64,000 nucleotides of DNA from Blepharisma stoltei. Lineage: Eukaryota > Ciliophora > Heterotrichea > Heterotrichida > Blepharismidae. The position numbers and the translations under genes are program-made. Below, piece by piece: positions 33,501-45,333 of this stretch. The notes under the pieces are model-generated. The model did no database searches, had not been told where the DNA came from, and saw only the letters and a program-made list of their open reading frames with translations. The stretch covers positions 434,001 to 498,000 of the forward strand of contig CAJZBQ010000003.1 in assembly GCA_914767885.1 (NCBI GenBank), in the 5' to 3' direction. Numbering within the stretch: the stretch's first letter is position 1; every line of letters starts with the position of its first letter.

Positions 33501-36500
33501 AAGGAAAATCACACTATCAGGGTTATTCAAACTTCTAGGTTTGCCCATAAGAATCCCTTGGAATACTTTAGAAACATCACGAAGGTTGAATAAATAATGT
33601 GACTTAGCTGGAGTTGGCAATAGTTCTACACTAATTTGCTGATAAATGTGAATGGTAGCGGAAACGATCTGTGGGACTATCGCAATGACCTCACTTTTCC
33701 AGCCTTTACTATAGAAGCCATCACAAATAGTCTTGAAAATGGTTATCATATTTTCTTCACTTGTATGTGGAATACACAATACATGGAAATGCCTTGTAAA
33801 CCTCTGGGTTAGTTTGTTTCGTCCTCCTTCAGGTGGCGCTGCACAGCAGATAAGTGTGGTGTCTACAATTCTTAATGGGAACTTTTTCTCGCGATCATAT
33901 ATAAAGCCTTGATCGCAAAATTGACGCAAAAGCTCTATTGGTGGTTGGGCTCCAAACTTTTCTACAGCCGGCATATTAACGTCATCTATCAGTAAGGCTA
34001 CTTTTTTGGTCCCTGGACCACCAAGTAAGTCTTTTCTTTTTGCGTCAAGTTTAGTAACAATTGAGTTTTGGGTGTAGAGCGATGAAGTTTGTGCTGAAAA
34101 CGTGATGAAAATGGGGTACATGTTGTCGGTTTCTTTCATGCTTGTCAAAGTATTTGTGATGATTACGGATTTTCCTACTCCTGTGTAGCCAGTTATGAAG
34201 ACTGGGTGCTGAATGCTTATATTGTATTTAAGAAGGTGCTCAAAACGTATTGTATCTTTAGTAGGAACGAGCAGCTGAAAATAACTCACATCAGGGTTAT
34301 ACACAAATTCATTTTTCATGGAATCCCACTGCTTGTAATCGCCTTGGATTTTGTTGGAAACAACACAAGAGTCATACAATGATCCCTTGGGTAAGTCTAC
34401 ATTAAGATCTGAAGATATAGCAGAGTCGAACTTAACCATACTATTGGTATCTAAAGCGCCTCCAATCGACCAAGTCAAGCAGAACACAAATATTTTATCA
34501 AGATACTTCTTAAACTGCTCAATATTATCATTAAATCTTGGATTTCTATCAAACTGAGCCACTGCTTTTAATAAGTTGCAAAATGAATTAATCAATGAAT
34601 TGGTCATGGTTGGTATTGGCTCAGACAATCTTTGTACGATTGATAAAGCTTTACCCATATAAGTGCTTATAAGTGTAACTAAATGATCCCTTTGCTCAGG
34701 CTGCCATTCTGATAGCTCTTTGGTAATCCATGTTTGTATAAGAGCTTTCCAGCCAACAGCTTCGATATTCATATATACCATACCGCAACGAGAGACAGTA
34801 GCTGGAGAGGCTGAAGAAAGATCAGCGACTTCGAAGAGCATCCTCATTTCTGGCTTAAGTTTTATTCTTTCTTGGTTTGCCAAACATAGCATCATATTGT
34901 CATCAAGGACTGTGTTCATGTTTTCAATCCATAATGAGTCTACTGGTCCATCAAATACAACCCACCGCCTTGTGAGTTCTTCTTTTTTAGCAAATTCTCT
35001 CATAATTGAGCTGGCTAAGCCATCTTTCCAGTCAAAAGTGACTTCGTTGTATTCACCATATAATTCACCCATTGAAATTGCTTTAGGATTTAGTATTTGG
35101 AATTGTACTTTTTGGTAGCTCTGGTTGCGAGAATTTTTCATTCTCAGCAGAGTCAAGGCTTGTGCCAAAATTTTGTAGCAAATCGATTTTCCTGCAGTTG
35201 CAGGCCCCACAATCATGACACCAAATCTAACCTCAAAAGTTTCAAACAGCTGTATCACTTTATTCACAAATGTATCAATCGGCTGTAATCGTTCTTTATC
35301 AATGCATTCTCTAATTGCTGCTTCTAGCTCTCCATAATCCACATTAGTTAGTTAAAGTTATACTGATCATAAGCAGGTAGACCCACTAGCCATCGCACAC
35401 TTGGCTTCAAAATGTTGCCTTTTGAATTTCTGACAAACTATCTGTGCAAGGGATTAGCTCTCTAGAGCACAACCAAGTCTGTAAGGTACCCGATGGTCCC
35501 AATGAGGCAAAAATATGTGGCAGACAAAACCTGTCTAGTCCATCTGGCAGAAACAAGAAAACAAAACTTTTCTGCTTGAAAAGACTTTCGCAAACTGATA
35601 GAGGCACTGTTTTTCAGCTTTATCAAGATGTTTCCTTCTTCTCCTTAGAGTGCACCTCGGAGTCCAATTTCCGTCAATTCCACCATTTTATTTCTGTAAT
35701 TTACATTAGGAATATCAACATCTGGAAATAAATCTTGCACAATCGCATTAAATAAGACTAAATCTTCCTTCAAAAACTTCGGGACATTTGAATCTTTCAT
35801 AGCTCTTATCAAAATGATATCTTCAGTCAGATGAGGCTCTTTTCTTTTCAAAGAACCAGCCATGTTCAGCACACTTTTTACAGCTCTCATACCAAAATCA
35901 TAATGGTCTTGCTGAGAAAGCTGTTCTGAAGCAAGCTTATAAAGCTTCGTCATTTTACCTGACAAGTGTTTGGCATTTTTGAAGCCTTCAGCATATAGCA
36001 TGATTTCTGCAATAAGAGTATAGTCAGGAACCATCATAGAAACAGGCCTAAACAGAACTTTTAAGTTGTCAGGGAGTTCAGTTCTGCCAGCATAGCTTGG
36101 GTTCATGGTAATAAACACGCCAGTTTCTATCCTCAGTAGAACTTTTTTGTCTTCAAAAAAGAATTCTGGTTTGTTGTCATCTTTAGACTGCTTAATAATT
36201 CTAAGCTGCTGAGCAATAACTGAGAGAACCTCAATATCAATTCTATTGAACTCATCCAAACAGCTCCAAGAGCCTGTGTAGCAGAGCCCCATAAAGAGTT
36301 TTTCCATCATTTGGTAAGTGATTTGTTCAGAACAGTTGAAAACAATGCAATATTTGCCCATAGCTTTGGCAAGGTCTTTTACAGACTCAGTTTTACCAGT
36401 ACCTGCTGGGCCTGCAGGAGCTGAGCCTAAGTTGATTTTCATAGCCCCTGTGATGGTCATCCAGCACCTATCAGTAAGCGGAGTAATGACTAGCCTTGTG

Positions 36501-39500
36501 GTAGCTCCCATAAATTCGAACCCATACTCCAAGTCAGCATTCAGCTGAGAAATTTTGAATTTCTCTTCGAAATCAGCCCAATAGTAGCGTAAATGTTTTT
36601 GCCATCTAAAATCGCTTGCAGAAGTGACTTCTTCGTCTTTAAGCATCTCTATAGTATCTCTATTATGGACATCTTGAGTGACAAGAGCTACAATTCTTCG
36701 TCTCATTGCTAAAGTTAGCTCTTCTCTTACAAGATTTGTAAGTTCTTCCAGATATCCATTGATAACATCATGTCAATCAGTCAGAGACTCACTTACGTCA
36801 CTTTTTCCAGACAAATTCTCCTCTGTGCTTCAGGTCCACATAATCATAGCAGTGCATAGGATGACTTGGCTTACCAAATCAGTGCTCAAAATGAAATCTT
36901 TGCGAGATAGGTCACCATATTTTTTGATGGCTTCTCTGATATAGCGACGCAATGACTCACTCATTTGTGTTTCAAGCGTTTTCAGCCACTCATCAGGATT
37001 TCCTTTAGACTTGATTTTGGAGTGCAGCGTCAAAGTTTCTTTCTCTGCTGAAATCAGCCCAGTAAAAGACTCTGCTTTGTCTTCTTCAAACTCTAGCTCA
37101 TAGATATTCTCAAACATACTCTTCAAGTGGGTCTGAATTTCCCTTGCATTTTGTGAATTAGAAAGAATTATCAATAACTCATCGTTAGAAAGGAAGAAAA
37201 ATCTAGGGAAATTGACCCTTTGTTTATCAAGATGCTCTTCTATTTTCTTCTGCAGTTTTTCTAAGTTTTTGTTTGTGTCTTGCAAGCTTTTAAGAAGCCC
37301 TTCTTCTGTAGCAGCTTTTAGTGCATTGGGAGAGTCCCACACTTTTTTCATTCTTTCTTTGAAAAAGGTGTCAATTGTCAAAAATGCTTTGTGGCTTTTA
37401 TTAAGCTTTTTTGCAATATCTCCACTTCTGAAGATTTTGTCAAGCTCGCCCCATTGTTTTTGGCATAGAAGTCATTCATCAAGAGTGGCAGCAAAGACTT
37501 TGAAAACTTTGTTCCAATAGTCAACTTTTTCAAACATTGGGCCTACGAATCTATTAGAAATTAAAGTTGAAAGACCAGCTTGAGAGTCTTCAAGCTTAAC
37601 CATGATTTCGTCAACTTCTTTAAATATATAGTTCTCTTCGACTTTTTCAACGTGGAATTCAATATTGTCCCAGCCTGATACAATCTCGCTGAGCTGGTTT
37701 TGGATTTCTTCTTCTTTTCTAGCCCTTAATGCAATTTCTGCAATTTCTTCTCTCATATTGTTGACTTTGATGTCCAAAAGCTTTCTTAAAGTAAAAGTTT
37801 CGTCTTTTATATCAATATCAATCCCAATAACTTTTCTTATCTGTTCCCAATGCCTTTCTTCTAGTCCTTTAAACCTTAAATCGCTGACAATTGGCATTGT
37901 GTCTTTCAGCACGTCAACATATGACTTACTCCCCCCCCCCCCTCCGTGAGCGAACAAAATAATTTTGTTCGCTCACGGAGGGGGGTTAATTTTTTTTTTT
38001 AAAAAAAATTTATATATAAATTTTATAAAAAATATTTTTTTCGAAATTTTAAAAAAATCCTAATTTGCAAAAATTGGGAAGCAAATATTAATTTTAATTT
38101 GCAAAATTTTATGTTTTAAAACGCAATTTGTTTAAAATTAAACAGAATTAGCTCTAGATTTCATTATACTAATTATCACTTATATATCAAAATTTTTTTT
38201 CCATTAAAATTTTTTCTATTAAAAAAATTTTTGTTCACTCACGGAGGGTGGGTTTTTGGTCAAAAAATGGCGATTTTTCTAATGGTTTTGTTCGCTCACG
38301 GAGGGGGGGGGGGAGTTAAGCACTTGTGGTACATAATTTCCTTGGTCTTCCAGCGATTTGCACTTTTTAGCGATTTTATCGTACCCATCGACTTCTTTGC
38401 TGATAACTTCTACATCAATTTTGCAAAATGGAGTATTGCTCCAGATCACAATTTTCTTTTCCCATTCATCCAAAGCCTTCCACATTTCATTCTTATTTTT
38501 CCAGTCTTTAAACGTATCTTCTACCTCTGGGTATTCTTTAGGCTCCATTTCTAGCTCTAAATAGTAATTTCTGAAATCCTTGGTATCTTGCACCAAATTT
38601 ACTACTTTTTCTCCGATATCTGCTAAAAATGCAATGTTTTCTTGCTTATTTGCATCTTTATTAGCGAAATTTTCATTTTTAAGCAGCTCTTTGATATCGT
38701 TATTTCTTTTTTCTACTGAATGTGCGCTCTCCCTGAGCATTCTAGTAAATTTAGTCTTATCATTTTCTCCACGCTCATAAAAGGCTTGCATTTTTGTCCT
38801 TAGTGAGTCTAATTGTGTCAACGTTTCGTTATATTTTCTTTTATTAAGATCAGTGAATCTAATGCTATATGCTTCCATGAGCTGCATTAAATCTTTCAAA
38901 TCATTGACGCGATTTGTGATGTCTTGCAAGCTGTCTTCAATCACCTTCATATGCTTGACCACATTTATGTATTCCTCTACTTTTTTAGGGATTCCTTTGA
39001 TATTGTTATTGTATTCTCCCAAAGTTTTGGTCAGTTTCATTGCTGAGTCTAAAGCAATTTCTGGAAGCAGCTCTTCTATTTTTTGCAAACAGTGTTTTGG
39101 GGATGGGATGAGCTTTCTCTTAATGTTCAGGACATGTAGCTGGAATATCCCAACGTCTTCTTCTTCCTTCATTGTTTTGAAATCGTGGATCTGCCTTTTA
39201 TATTCATCAATTGCATGCTTAATTTCTTCAATTTCTGCATCTCTGTATTTCTCTATATCCATTCTTGAATTTTCGATATAAATGTCAAGATTTGGCAGCA
39301 AATGCTGAGAGAAATTTACAAGTGTGGCGAACGAGATATCAATTCCATCCTTAATGTCGCTGCCAATTTTCTTTATCATTTCATCGTTTACTACCATCTG
39401 TAATAAGTCGAATTCTTCTTCTACTGGCTTTTCTTCGAATTCGTCTAGAGCTTTTGTATATCTTTCGAACTCAGGGACGCTTACAAGCATGTAGTTGTTT

Positions 39501-41516
39501 AGAAGCATGGTTAAGCCCCTTACCCCCTCCTGAATAAGTAACAAAAACCATTGGAAATCCAACTTTCTAGAAAATTAGCCACTCCATAAGTAGCTTGAAC
39601 ATTCTTTTATAAAAAAAATATTTTGATGTAAGTAATAATTTTGAAATTTTTAATAAATTAGCCCTTCTGAGCGAAAAATATATTTTATAGCTCATGAAAG
39701 GGAGATTTAGTATGGCGTCATCAATAGCAATTTTCACAGCTTCGTTGTCAGGCTCATAAAAGATTTCTCGAAGCTCAAAATCTGAATTGATAACCAGCAG
39801 AGGGCTGTGCTGCCTTCTTTGCCCAATAAATTTTTTATCTTTTTGTCCATAGTCGAAATTGACGACTTTTAGTACTTTTTGTGTGGATTGGACTGATAAG
39901 CTCATTTTTGCATCAATAATTTGATAGTCACATAGTCTAATGAACTTCGCTAATCTTTTATAGTGGGTTCTTATAATTGCTTCTTGGGTGTATGGCATTT
40001 GCTTATTTGATATATCACCAACCAAAAATGGGTCAGCGTCTTCTTCTGGGCCTTTTCTGCCTTCTTCATCATTGACTGTAGTTTTATTTTCTCTTCTAAA
40101 CGCTTCTAATGATTCTTTGCAAGAAATCGCGACCAGATTTTTGATATTCGTTTCTAAGTCTTCAAGTTCATCCCCAACAGCAATTCTTTTGGAATCCTGA
40201 GCTGCATTGAATTCTTCAAGAGTCCTTACATTGTCAAAATTCAAGTCAAGTAAATCAAATCTTAATATTTTCCAGCTTTGATGGCGGACATTTAGCAGAG
40301 GGTCTCTAAGCTTATTATCAAGAATAAACAGCTCATGTTCTAGGTATTGAGCTCGTTCAGTCATCATATTTCTTCTTCTTAGATTTTTCCACAGTGAAAA
40401 GTTTTTCCATTTTTTATATTGTTTGAAAAATTTGATTTCTTTTAGCCTCTGATAAAGTTTATATTCTCTTTCCCATTCTTCTAGTGATAAAAAGTAAGCT
40501 TCCCCTTTGATAAAATGAGTGACACCTCTTGAGCTAATAGTAAGGTATTCATTTGGGTTCTTCTTTTTGAATGGGACTAGCTCAAAGTCATAAGAATCCC
40601 CTTTTCTGTTGCAGTACCAGAAATCCTCCATAAGTTCAGGGTCTGATTTTATGACTTGTATAAAGTCATAAGGTGTTGGGTTTTCGGCCACTTCATTTGT
40701 AAGCATTTCTTCTTCTTTTAAAGGTCTTGCATCTCCATGGACGTGCTTTTTCCTGTTCCCAGTCTTTAATGGAGGCAAATTTTTAATTTTGAAGCTTTTA
40801 GTTGACGACAAAAGTGGCTCAATTTTTCTTGTTTCATCAGAAAGTATTCCAAGCCTTTTGGTTTCTTCTGTAAACACCATCGACCCACCTTTTGTCATTA
40901 AAGTCATAGCTGGGGAAAACACGGAGCCTTTAAGAAATGGGGAAAGGGGTTCAAGCGTTTTGGGTTTCCGAAGATTTGTGGTGGATTGAGCATTCAGTGA
41001 TTGAAGCCGAGGGACTAAGGATGGTTTTGGCTTGGAGAGCTGGAGTGCAGTGTTGCTGGCGTTTCTGGCTATGCCTTTATTTCCAAATTTGTCTTGGGGT
41101 CTAAGCCGATCTGCGAGTTTTCTTCTAATTAATATATTAACTTTCGACATCGCCATCACAGAACGGACCAGGTATTTGTGCACATATATCTTTAAAACCC
41201 TTAAGAGCCGATCCCCTGTGACACAGCTCCCAGTATCATATTAGGCACATGCTGTCTTGTGGTCTGTAGGAGTCATATCGCTCTACCGCAGCAAGTCTTT
41301 ACCAAAACCACTGAGGGTAAAAACCCATGCCCAGGGATTGGCTCCCTTAGGCATGAGAAAACCCCACACCCAATATACACTAAGGATGCCGGGTCTCTTC
41401 TCAGCTTTATTTCCCCACCTGAGTGTTCCTTGCAGGTGTTGAGAGAAAAAAAATGCGCCAAGAGATCTCCACCATATTGATATATATTTGAGTTTTCTTC
41501 TTAAATCTTCTTCCAT
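27544..41516 (-). CDS. Axonemal dynein heavy chain, inner-arm type, seven IESs
   Basis: Removing seven IESs gives 12,132 nt, or about 4,043 aa, the length of single-headed inner-arm heavy chains (DNAH3/6/7/12 group). The tail and linker occupy the first third. The motor carries AAA1 Walker A GPAGTGKTE (near 36400), AAA2 GPATAGKS, AAA3 GYTGVGKS and AAA4 GVGGCGKQ. The stalk coiled coil and microtubule-binding domain lie at about 31.2-32.3 kb, and the C-terminal domain ends STTGHSTNYIISIDVP...RGAAFLCQLDD. Several TGA codons sit at conserved Trp positions (SLTDWHDVINGY, ATLDEWLLC, LIPELWNRVAYPSLKPL). No introns are needed. The N-terminus is assigned by joining MEEDL (41516) to IRRKLADRLR across the first IES. 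Confidence 0.93.
27922..28024. mobile_element. IES 7 of the dynein gene (103 bp)
   Basis: TA at 27922 and 28025. AT-rich with no clear terminal repeat. Removal gives ...MPNLLFTFELQSFSEIE..., matching the conserved region before the C-terminal dynein domain. Confidence 0.8.
28468..28781. mobile_element. IES 6 of the dynein gene, diverged family A
   Basis: 314 bp, TA at 28468 and 28782. It begins CTCCCCCTCTACGTGGTAG and ends with the GAGCGAGCAAAG / TTTGCTCACTCAGAGGG hairpin. Excision fuses ...LEELP to KILMKSEAG.... Confidence 0.83.
32380..32492. mobile_element. IES 5 of the dynein gene (113 bp)
   Basis: TA at 32380 and 32493. AT-rich, no strong terminal repeat. Removal gives ...DEFYPILNRKVYITPKSY..., the conserved entry to the stalk region. 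Confidence 0.8.
35335..35696. mobile_element. IES 4 of the dynein gene, retroposon type
   Basis: 362 bp, TA at 35335 and 35697. The TAs are the first bases of a 13-bp direct repeat, TAATCCACATTAG / TAATTTACATTAG (two mismatches), so removing one repeat copy plus the insert restores ...IPNVNYGELEAAIREC.... The interior is GC-richer than the flanks, has no inverted ends and no credible open frame. Confidence 0.8.
37927..38316. mobile_element. IES 3 of the dynein gene, full-length family A
   Basis: 390 bp, TA at 37927 and 38317. A well-preserved copy with the GAGCGAAC variant in the left hairpin and long C and G runs at the ends. Excision gives ...YVPQVLKSYVDVLK.... Confidence 0.92.
39521..39707. 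mobile_element. IES 2 of the dynein gene, shortened family A
   Basis: 187 bp, TA at 39521 and 39708. The left end reads CCCCCTCCTGAATAAGTAAC then AAAAACCATTGG, clearly related to family A; most of the interior is missing. Excision gives ...DDAILRGLTMLLNNY.... Confidence 0.82.
41130..41501. mobile_element. IES 1 of the dynein gene, retroposon type
   Basis: 372 bp between TA 41130 and TA 41502. The insert is bracketed by the 12-bp direct repeat GAGTTTTCTTCT (41115-41126 and 41490-41501). The interior (41160-41470) is GC-rich and has no host-like frame. Excision at TA gives MEEDLIRRKLAD; excision at the direct repeat would give MEEDLRRKLAD, also in frame, so the exact cut is uncertain by one codon. 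Confidence 0.72.
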
Positions 41517-41781
41517 ATTGTTTGTATTCTCAGTAACTGTTTATTTGAATTATTTTTTGGATTTTATAAAATAAATATCTGTAATACTTGCTAGCATGCA
41601 ATCACAGTATTGCTTTTCTATATAAGCGTTTTTAAATTTTATAATGTTTATCAATGCAATAAATATACGTTTTATATAAATAAAGTGATTTATAATAATT
41701 GCAAATATAGATATTTATCTAAAGATTTTAAAATATTTAATTCCTATACATTTTTTTATATAATCGGCTTTTATATTAATA

Positions 41782-42471
41782 TAAGGATCCCCCCCCTCTC
41801 ATTTGTCCAATTTTCTAGTCTTTTATCATTTGTCCATTTTTCAAGTTTTTTTTTTATAGGAAAAAAAATTTTTTTTAGGACCTCATTTGTCCAATTTTCT
41901 AGTCAAAATTTTGATAGAAAAAAAAAATTTTCAGGGCCTCAATTGTCTCATTTTCTAGTTTTTTTACAGTAAAAACTAAAATTTAGGACATTCGAAAAAA
42001 TCCAAAAATGACTAGAAAATGGGACAAATGAGATCCTGAAAATTTTTTTTTTCTTACTCCCCCCCCCTCCGTGAGTGAACAAAAAAATTTTGTTCACTCA
42101 CGGAGGGGGGGTAATTTTTTTTTTTTAAAAAAAAATTATATAAAAAAAATTTTTTTTCGAAATTAAAAAAAATCTAATTCGCAAAAATTGGAAAGGAAAT
42201 ATTAATTTAATTTATAAAATTTATGTTTTAAAAAGCAATTCGTTTTAAATTAAACAGAATTAGCTCTAGATTTCATTATACTAATTATCATTTATATATC
42301 AAAATTTTTTTCCATAAAAAATTTTTCTATTAAAAAAATTTTTGTTCACTCACGGAGGGTGGGTTTTTGGGCAAAAAATAGGGATTTTTCTAATGGTTTT
42401 GTTCACTCACGGAGGGGGGGGGAGTTAGAAAAAAAAAAACTAGAAAATTGGACAAATGAGGGGGGATCCTT
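41782..42471. mobile_element. Family D element carrying a nested family A element
   Basis: Ends AAGGATCCCCCC and GGGGGGATCCTT form inverted repeats, with subterminal CATTTGTCC/CTAGTC motifs. The right end lies within 10 bp of the stop codon of the LSDAT-like gene. The family A copy at 42055-42425 splits its interior. Confidence 0.8.
42055..42425. mobile_element. Family A element nested in family D
   Basis: 371 bp, TA at 42055 and 42426. Compared with the uninterrupted family D copy near 26465-26475 (TATCTTATAAAAAAAGACTAG region), the insertion falls at a TA that is single in the empty copy. Confidence 0.88.
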
Positions 42472-42477
42472 GCAAAA

Positions 42478-43578
42478 TTATTTTCTATCAGGATCCCAAT
42501 ATGAAGTCAATAAAGTCACTGTCAAATGAAGATGCACAATCATGGCTAAGTCCTCTTCATTCCCATTTTCAGGAAAAATGAAAACTTTGCCTCTTAAAAT
42601 TGCATCTTCTAAATAAGATAAACTTCTCTTTCCTTTTTTCCCTTTTAGAATCAAAGATATCTCTTGCCCAATCGGAGTGGCTTCAATTGCTAAGACAGTT
42701 CAGCCTCCATGAACAGCCCTTTCAGCATCTTTCATACATTCCTCAACTTCTCCAGCTAAGATGCATAAGCCTCTACATTGGAAAGCATTGCTTCCTCCTA
42801 CTCCTTTTCTAAGCTTGTCTGCTAACAAAATTTTGAAAAGGGCAATATCATTTCATTTCATATTATCATTTTTATGTCCCAGTACAAACAAATGAGAATG
42901 GCCAGCTGATAGTTCATTTGGAGGATTTCCGCTATTTACTTTGGTAGGATACAAAATTTGATCTTCTGGGCAAATCCCTATCAGCTTTACTTTTTTTCTT
43001 AAACAAGAATATTCAAACCCATTTCTAAGCCCATTATCAATTATTACAGCATCAGTCTTCATAGCAGCCCTTACAGTCCCTATAAGTAGTTCTGAATATT
43101 GAAACAAATTAAACCCAGAAAGCATAATTACTGGGCAATTTTCTTTAAAGCCTGCGTCAATCAAAATTTCTTTAAAATTTAAATCTCTTCTATTTGGATT
43201 CGGGATATTGCACAATTTCGCAACATTTTGACCTGGAAATAGCATCTCATTTACAGTTCAATCTTTGTTAAGCTCTTTAATTGTTTGTCGTTTATTTGAT
43301 AAATTTGTTTGAGCTTTATCAATTTCAGGGGTAAATGATGAATAAAGATCTGGGGTTTCTGGGATTGAGTAATGATGATCATGGCGGCTTCTTGATACTG
43401 ATCGCTTTTTAATGTGAGGAGATTCTTTTCCATAAGAAATTATGCCATATCTTTTTATTGGATCTCCTGGCCTGCTTTCAGGACTCATAGAAATACTTCT
43501 ATGTGAAAAACTTGAATTTGTTTTCGATTCAAAAGAGTTTCTAATTCCATGATGAAAAGAATTTGATGCCCTGTCCAT
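42478..43578 (-). CDS. LSDAT/SLOG-like protein, 366 aa
   Basis: Three TGA codons (LNKDWTVNEM, NMKWNDIAL, VHGGWTVLAI) must be Trp. The first 110 residues are Ser/Arg-rich and disordered. The remainder is a Rossmann-like domain: PVIMLSGFN, GTVRAAMKTDAVIIDNGLRN, KLIGICPEDQI, HSHLFVLGHK, then GWTVLAIEATPIGQEISLIL. The order and spacing resemble the LSDAT_euk domain of the SLOG superfamily, which in animals forms the N-terminus of TRPM channels and is thought to sense nucleotide-derived ligands. Here there is no channel part, so it would be a stand-alone sensor. The family call is from memory of motif order and is moderately sure. Confidence 0.6.
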
Positions 43579-43718
43579 TTTATGATAAATCTTTATAAAA
43601 AGATTTTTATTTCTTCACATATTATCATATACTTATATATAAACTAAATTTAATTATTCTGCTTACTTAACCCTAAAAATTTATAAATTTCAATTTAGGA
43701 CAACTAAATCTGGTTATT

Positions 43719-45128
43719 TTAAGATGTTCTTTCATATTCAACTTCAGACATGTTATTGCCTTTGTTTACTTGAAAAGCAAAATCAGTAGATGACACTTCG
43801 ACCTTTCCCCATTTGTTGATTAGCAGTATCATGTAGCTCTCTTGTCTCATAAGTATAATGCCATTCCTTACGAAGATTGAAGAATTAATCCTGATCGTTC
43901 TGGCAACGTCTTCACTAGGCAGCTGCAGCTTTATGCACCCAGTTTCGTCACCGACTAAGACTTCCCAAGCTGTAAAAGTGTTCGATCTGGTTTTTACTTG
44001 GACTTGGTAAGGCTCAGAAGCTGCTTTGCATTTGATGTTAAAGCCTCTGAGCTCAGGCTCTAAAGAACCGACTTGGGTAAACGCAGGAGGTTGCTTGGTA
44101 GAAGATTGTTCAGACCTCGGTTTGTAGTGCTGCTGGCCTTCAGTTTCTCCCCAGCTTTCATGAGGCTTTTCTTCGTGGCTTTCATATTGTCTGTTGTCTC
44201 GATTATTATAGCCTCCACGGTTTCCTCTTCTTTGATTTCTACGGTCATTGTTGCGTGGCCTATCTCCATAATAATTACGTTCTTGGTTTGAAGTTGATGG
44301 CCTGTCTTCATTTTGGTGCTCATCAGAGTGCTCTTTTGAAGTTTCTTGATTTCTGACTTGATCATGAGATGTATAAGGACGACCTCTGTAGTTGTTATTA
44401 TATCCGCCTCTTCTATTTCCTCTCCCTCTATATCTGCCACGGCCTCTTCCTTCATTATATGAATCTTCTTTTATTTCATGATGTTCATCTTTATGCTCTT
44501 CATTGCGGTATCTCTGCTGATGCTCATCTCTATGGCCTTCATTATGGTATCTCTGCTGGCGTTCATCTCTATGGCCTTCATTGTTGTATCTCTGCTGATG
44601 TTCGTCTCTGTTGTATCTCTGTGGATTTTCATCTCCATGGCCTTCATTATGGTATCTTTGCTGACGGCCTTCATTATGGTATCTCTGCTGACGATCATCT
44701 CTATGGCCTTCGTTATGATATCTCTGTTGGTTGTGATAAGCGTCGTTAGTTCTCTGATTTTGCCTTCTATTTTCCACATTTCTGTCCTCGTGAGTCTCAT
44801 TTTTTCTGAAACCCCATTGTTCTTCATCGCGATCACCATGGCTTTGATAAGTTCTGTTATTTTCATGGGTATTGTCGCCATAGTGCTTGAATTGGCCTCT
44901 TCTACGGTTTCCTCTGTAGCCTCTTCTTTCCTGGGGACGATTTTCTGAAGAGTAATGTCCTTGTTGACGATTGTCGCTTCCTCCGTATGAAGAGCCTTTG
45001 TAACCACTGGATTCGCCTTGATTTTGGGTATTGCTGGTCCCGTCAGCCCAAGGGTCATCGATGTTTGAATCACCAGCTACACCTGTGGATCCGCTGAATC
45101 CTTGAGGTTTTCTATCGAGATCAGACAT
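43719..45128 (-). CDS. RGG/repeat-rich nucleic-acid binding protein with C-terminal OB fold
   Basis: 469 aa, uninterrupted. Residues 60-90 and 215-300 are Arg/Gly-rich (RGRGRYRGRGNRRGG). Residues 130-215 hold about eight copies of an 11-residue repeat, QRYHNEGHRDE with variants. The last 110 residues form a beta-rich OB-fold (GFNIKCKAASEPYQVQV, VGDETGCIKLQLP, SIFVRNGIILMRQESYMILL), resembling SOSS-B/hSSB single-strand-binding proteins. RGG tracts usually bind RNA or drive condensate formation. Function in RNA or ssDNA metabolism is inferred. Overlapping open frames on both strands come from the repeat and are not genes. Confidence 0.75.
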   Translation of the reverse strand: MSDLDRKPQGFSGSTGVAGDSNIDDPWADGTSNTQNQGESSGYKGSSYGGSDNRQQGHYSSENRPQERRGYRGNRRRGQFKHYGDNTHENNRTYQSHGDRDEEQWGFRKNETHEDRNVENRRQNQRTNDAYHNQQRYHNEGHRDDRQQRYHNEGRQQRYHNEGHGDENPQRYNRDEHQQRYNNEGHRDERQQRYHNEGHRDEHQQRYRNEEHKDEHHEIKEDSYNEGRGRGRYRGRGNRRGGYNNNYRGRPYTSHDQVRNQETSKEHSDEHQNEDRPSTSNQERNYYGDRPRNNDRRNQRRGNRGGYNNRDNRQYESHEEKPHESWGETEGQQHYKPRSEQSSTKQPPAFTQVGSLEPELRGFNIKCKAASEPYQVQVKTRSNTFTAWEVLVGDETGCIKLQLPSEDVARTIRINSSIFVRNGIILMRQESYMILLINKWGKVEVSSTDFAFQVNKGNNMSEVEYERTS

Positions 45129-45333
45129 CTCTTATATAGTTTATTGCATTAAAATCAGTCGTAGATTAAGAATATACAAGTATTGCATCTTGTGTATATT
45201 ATAGGCATTTTATTTATCGGATTTGAGAGAAGAGCTCAATTATATTTTTATATGGATTATGTTATAATTGTGAAATTTGATTATTTAATGGACTTTGGGG
45301 TGATAGTAAATTTCTCAGATGCAATAAGAATTT

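Noticed and set aside
28669-41183. Apparent cluster of seven separate dynein-fragment genes or pseudogenes
   Set aside because: Each gap is explained by a TGA Trp codon or a frame-exact IES, and the sum is one 4,043-residue dynein; decay would not give this regularity.
41257-41516. Short open frames on both strands over the GC-rich insert before the dynein gene
   Set aside because: They overlap each other on both strands inside the putative IES; only MEEDL... at the right edge is kept, as the dynein start.
44060-45073. Several overlapping open frames on both strands inside the OB-fold gene
   Set aside because: They arise from the tandem nucleotide repeat being open in several frames; only the frame ending in the OB fold has a recognisable domain.
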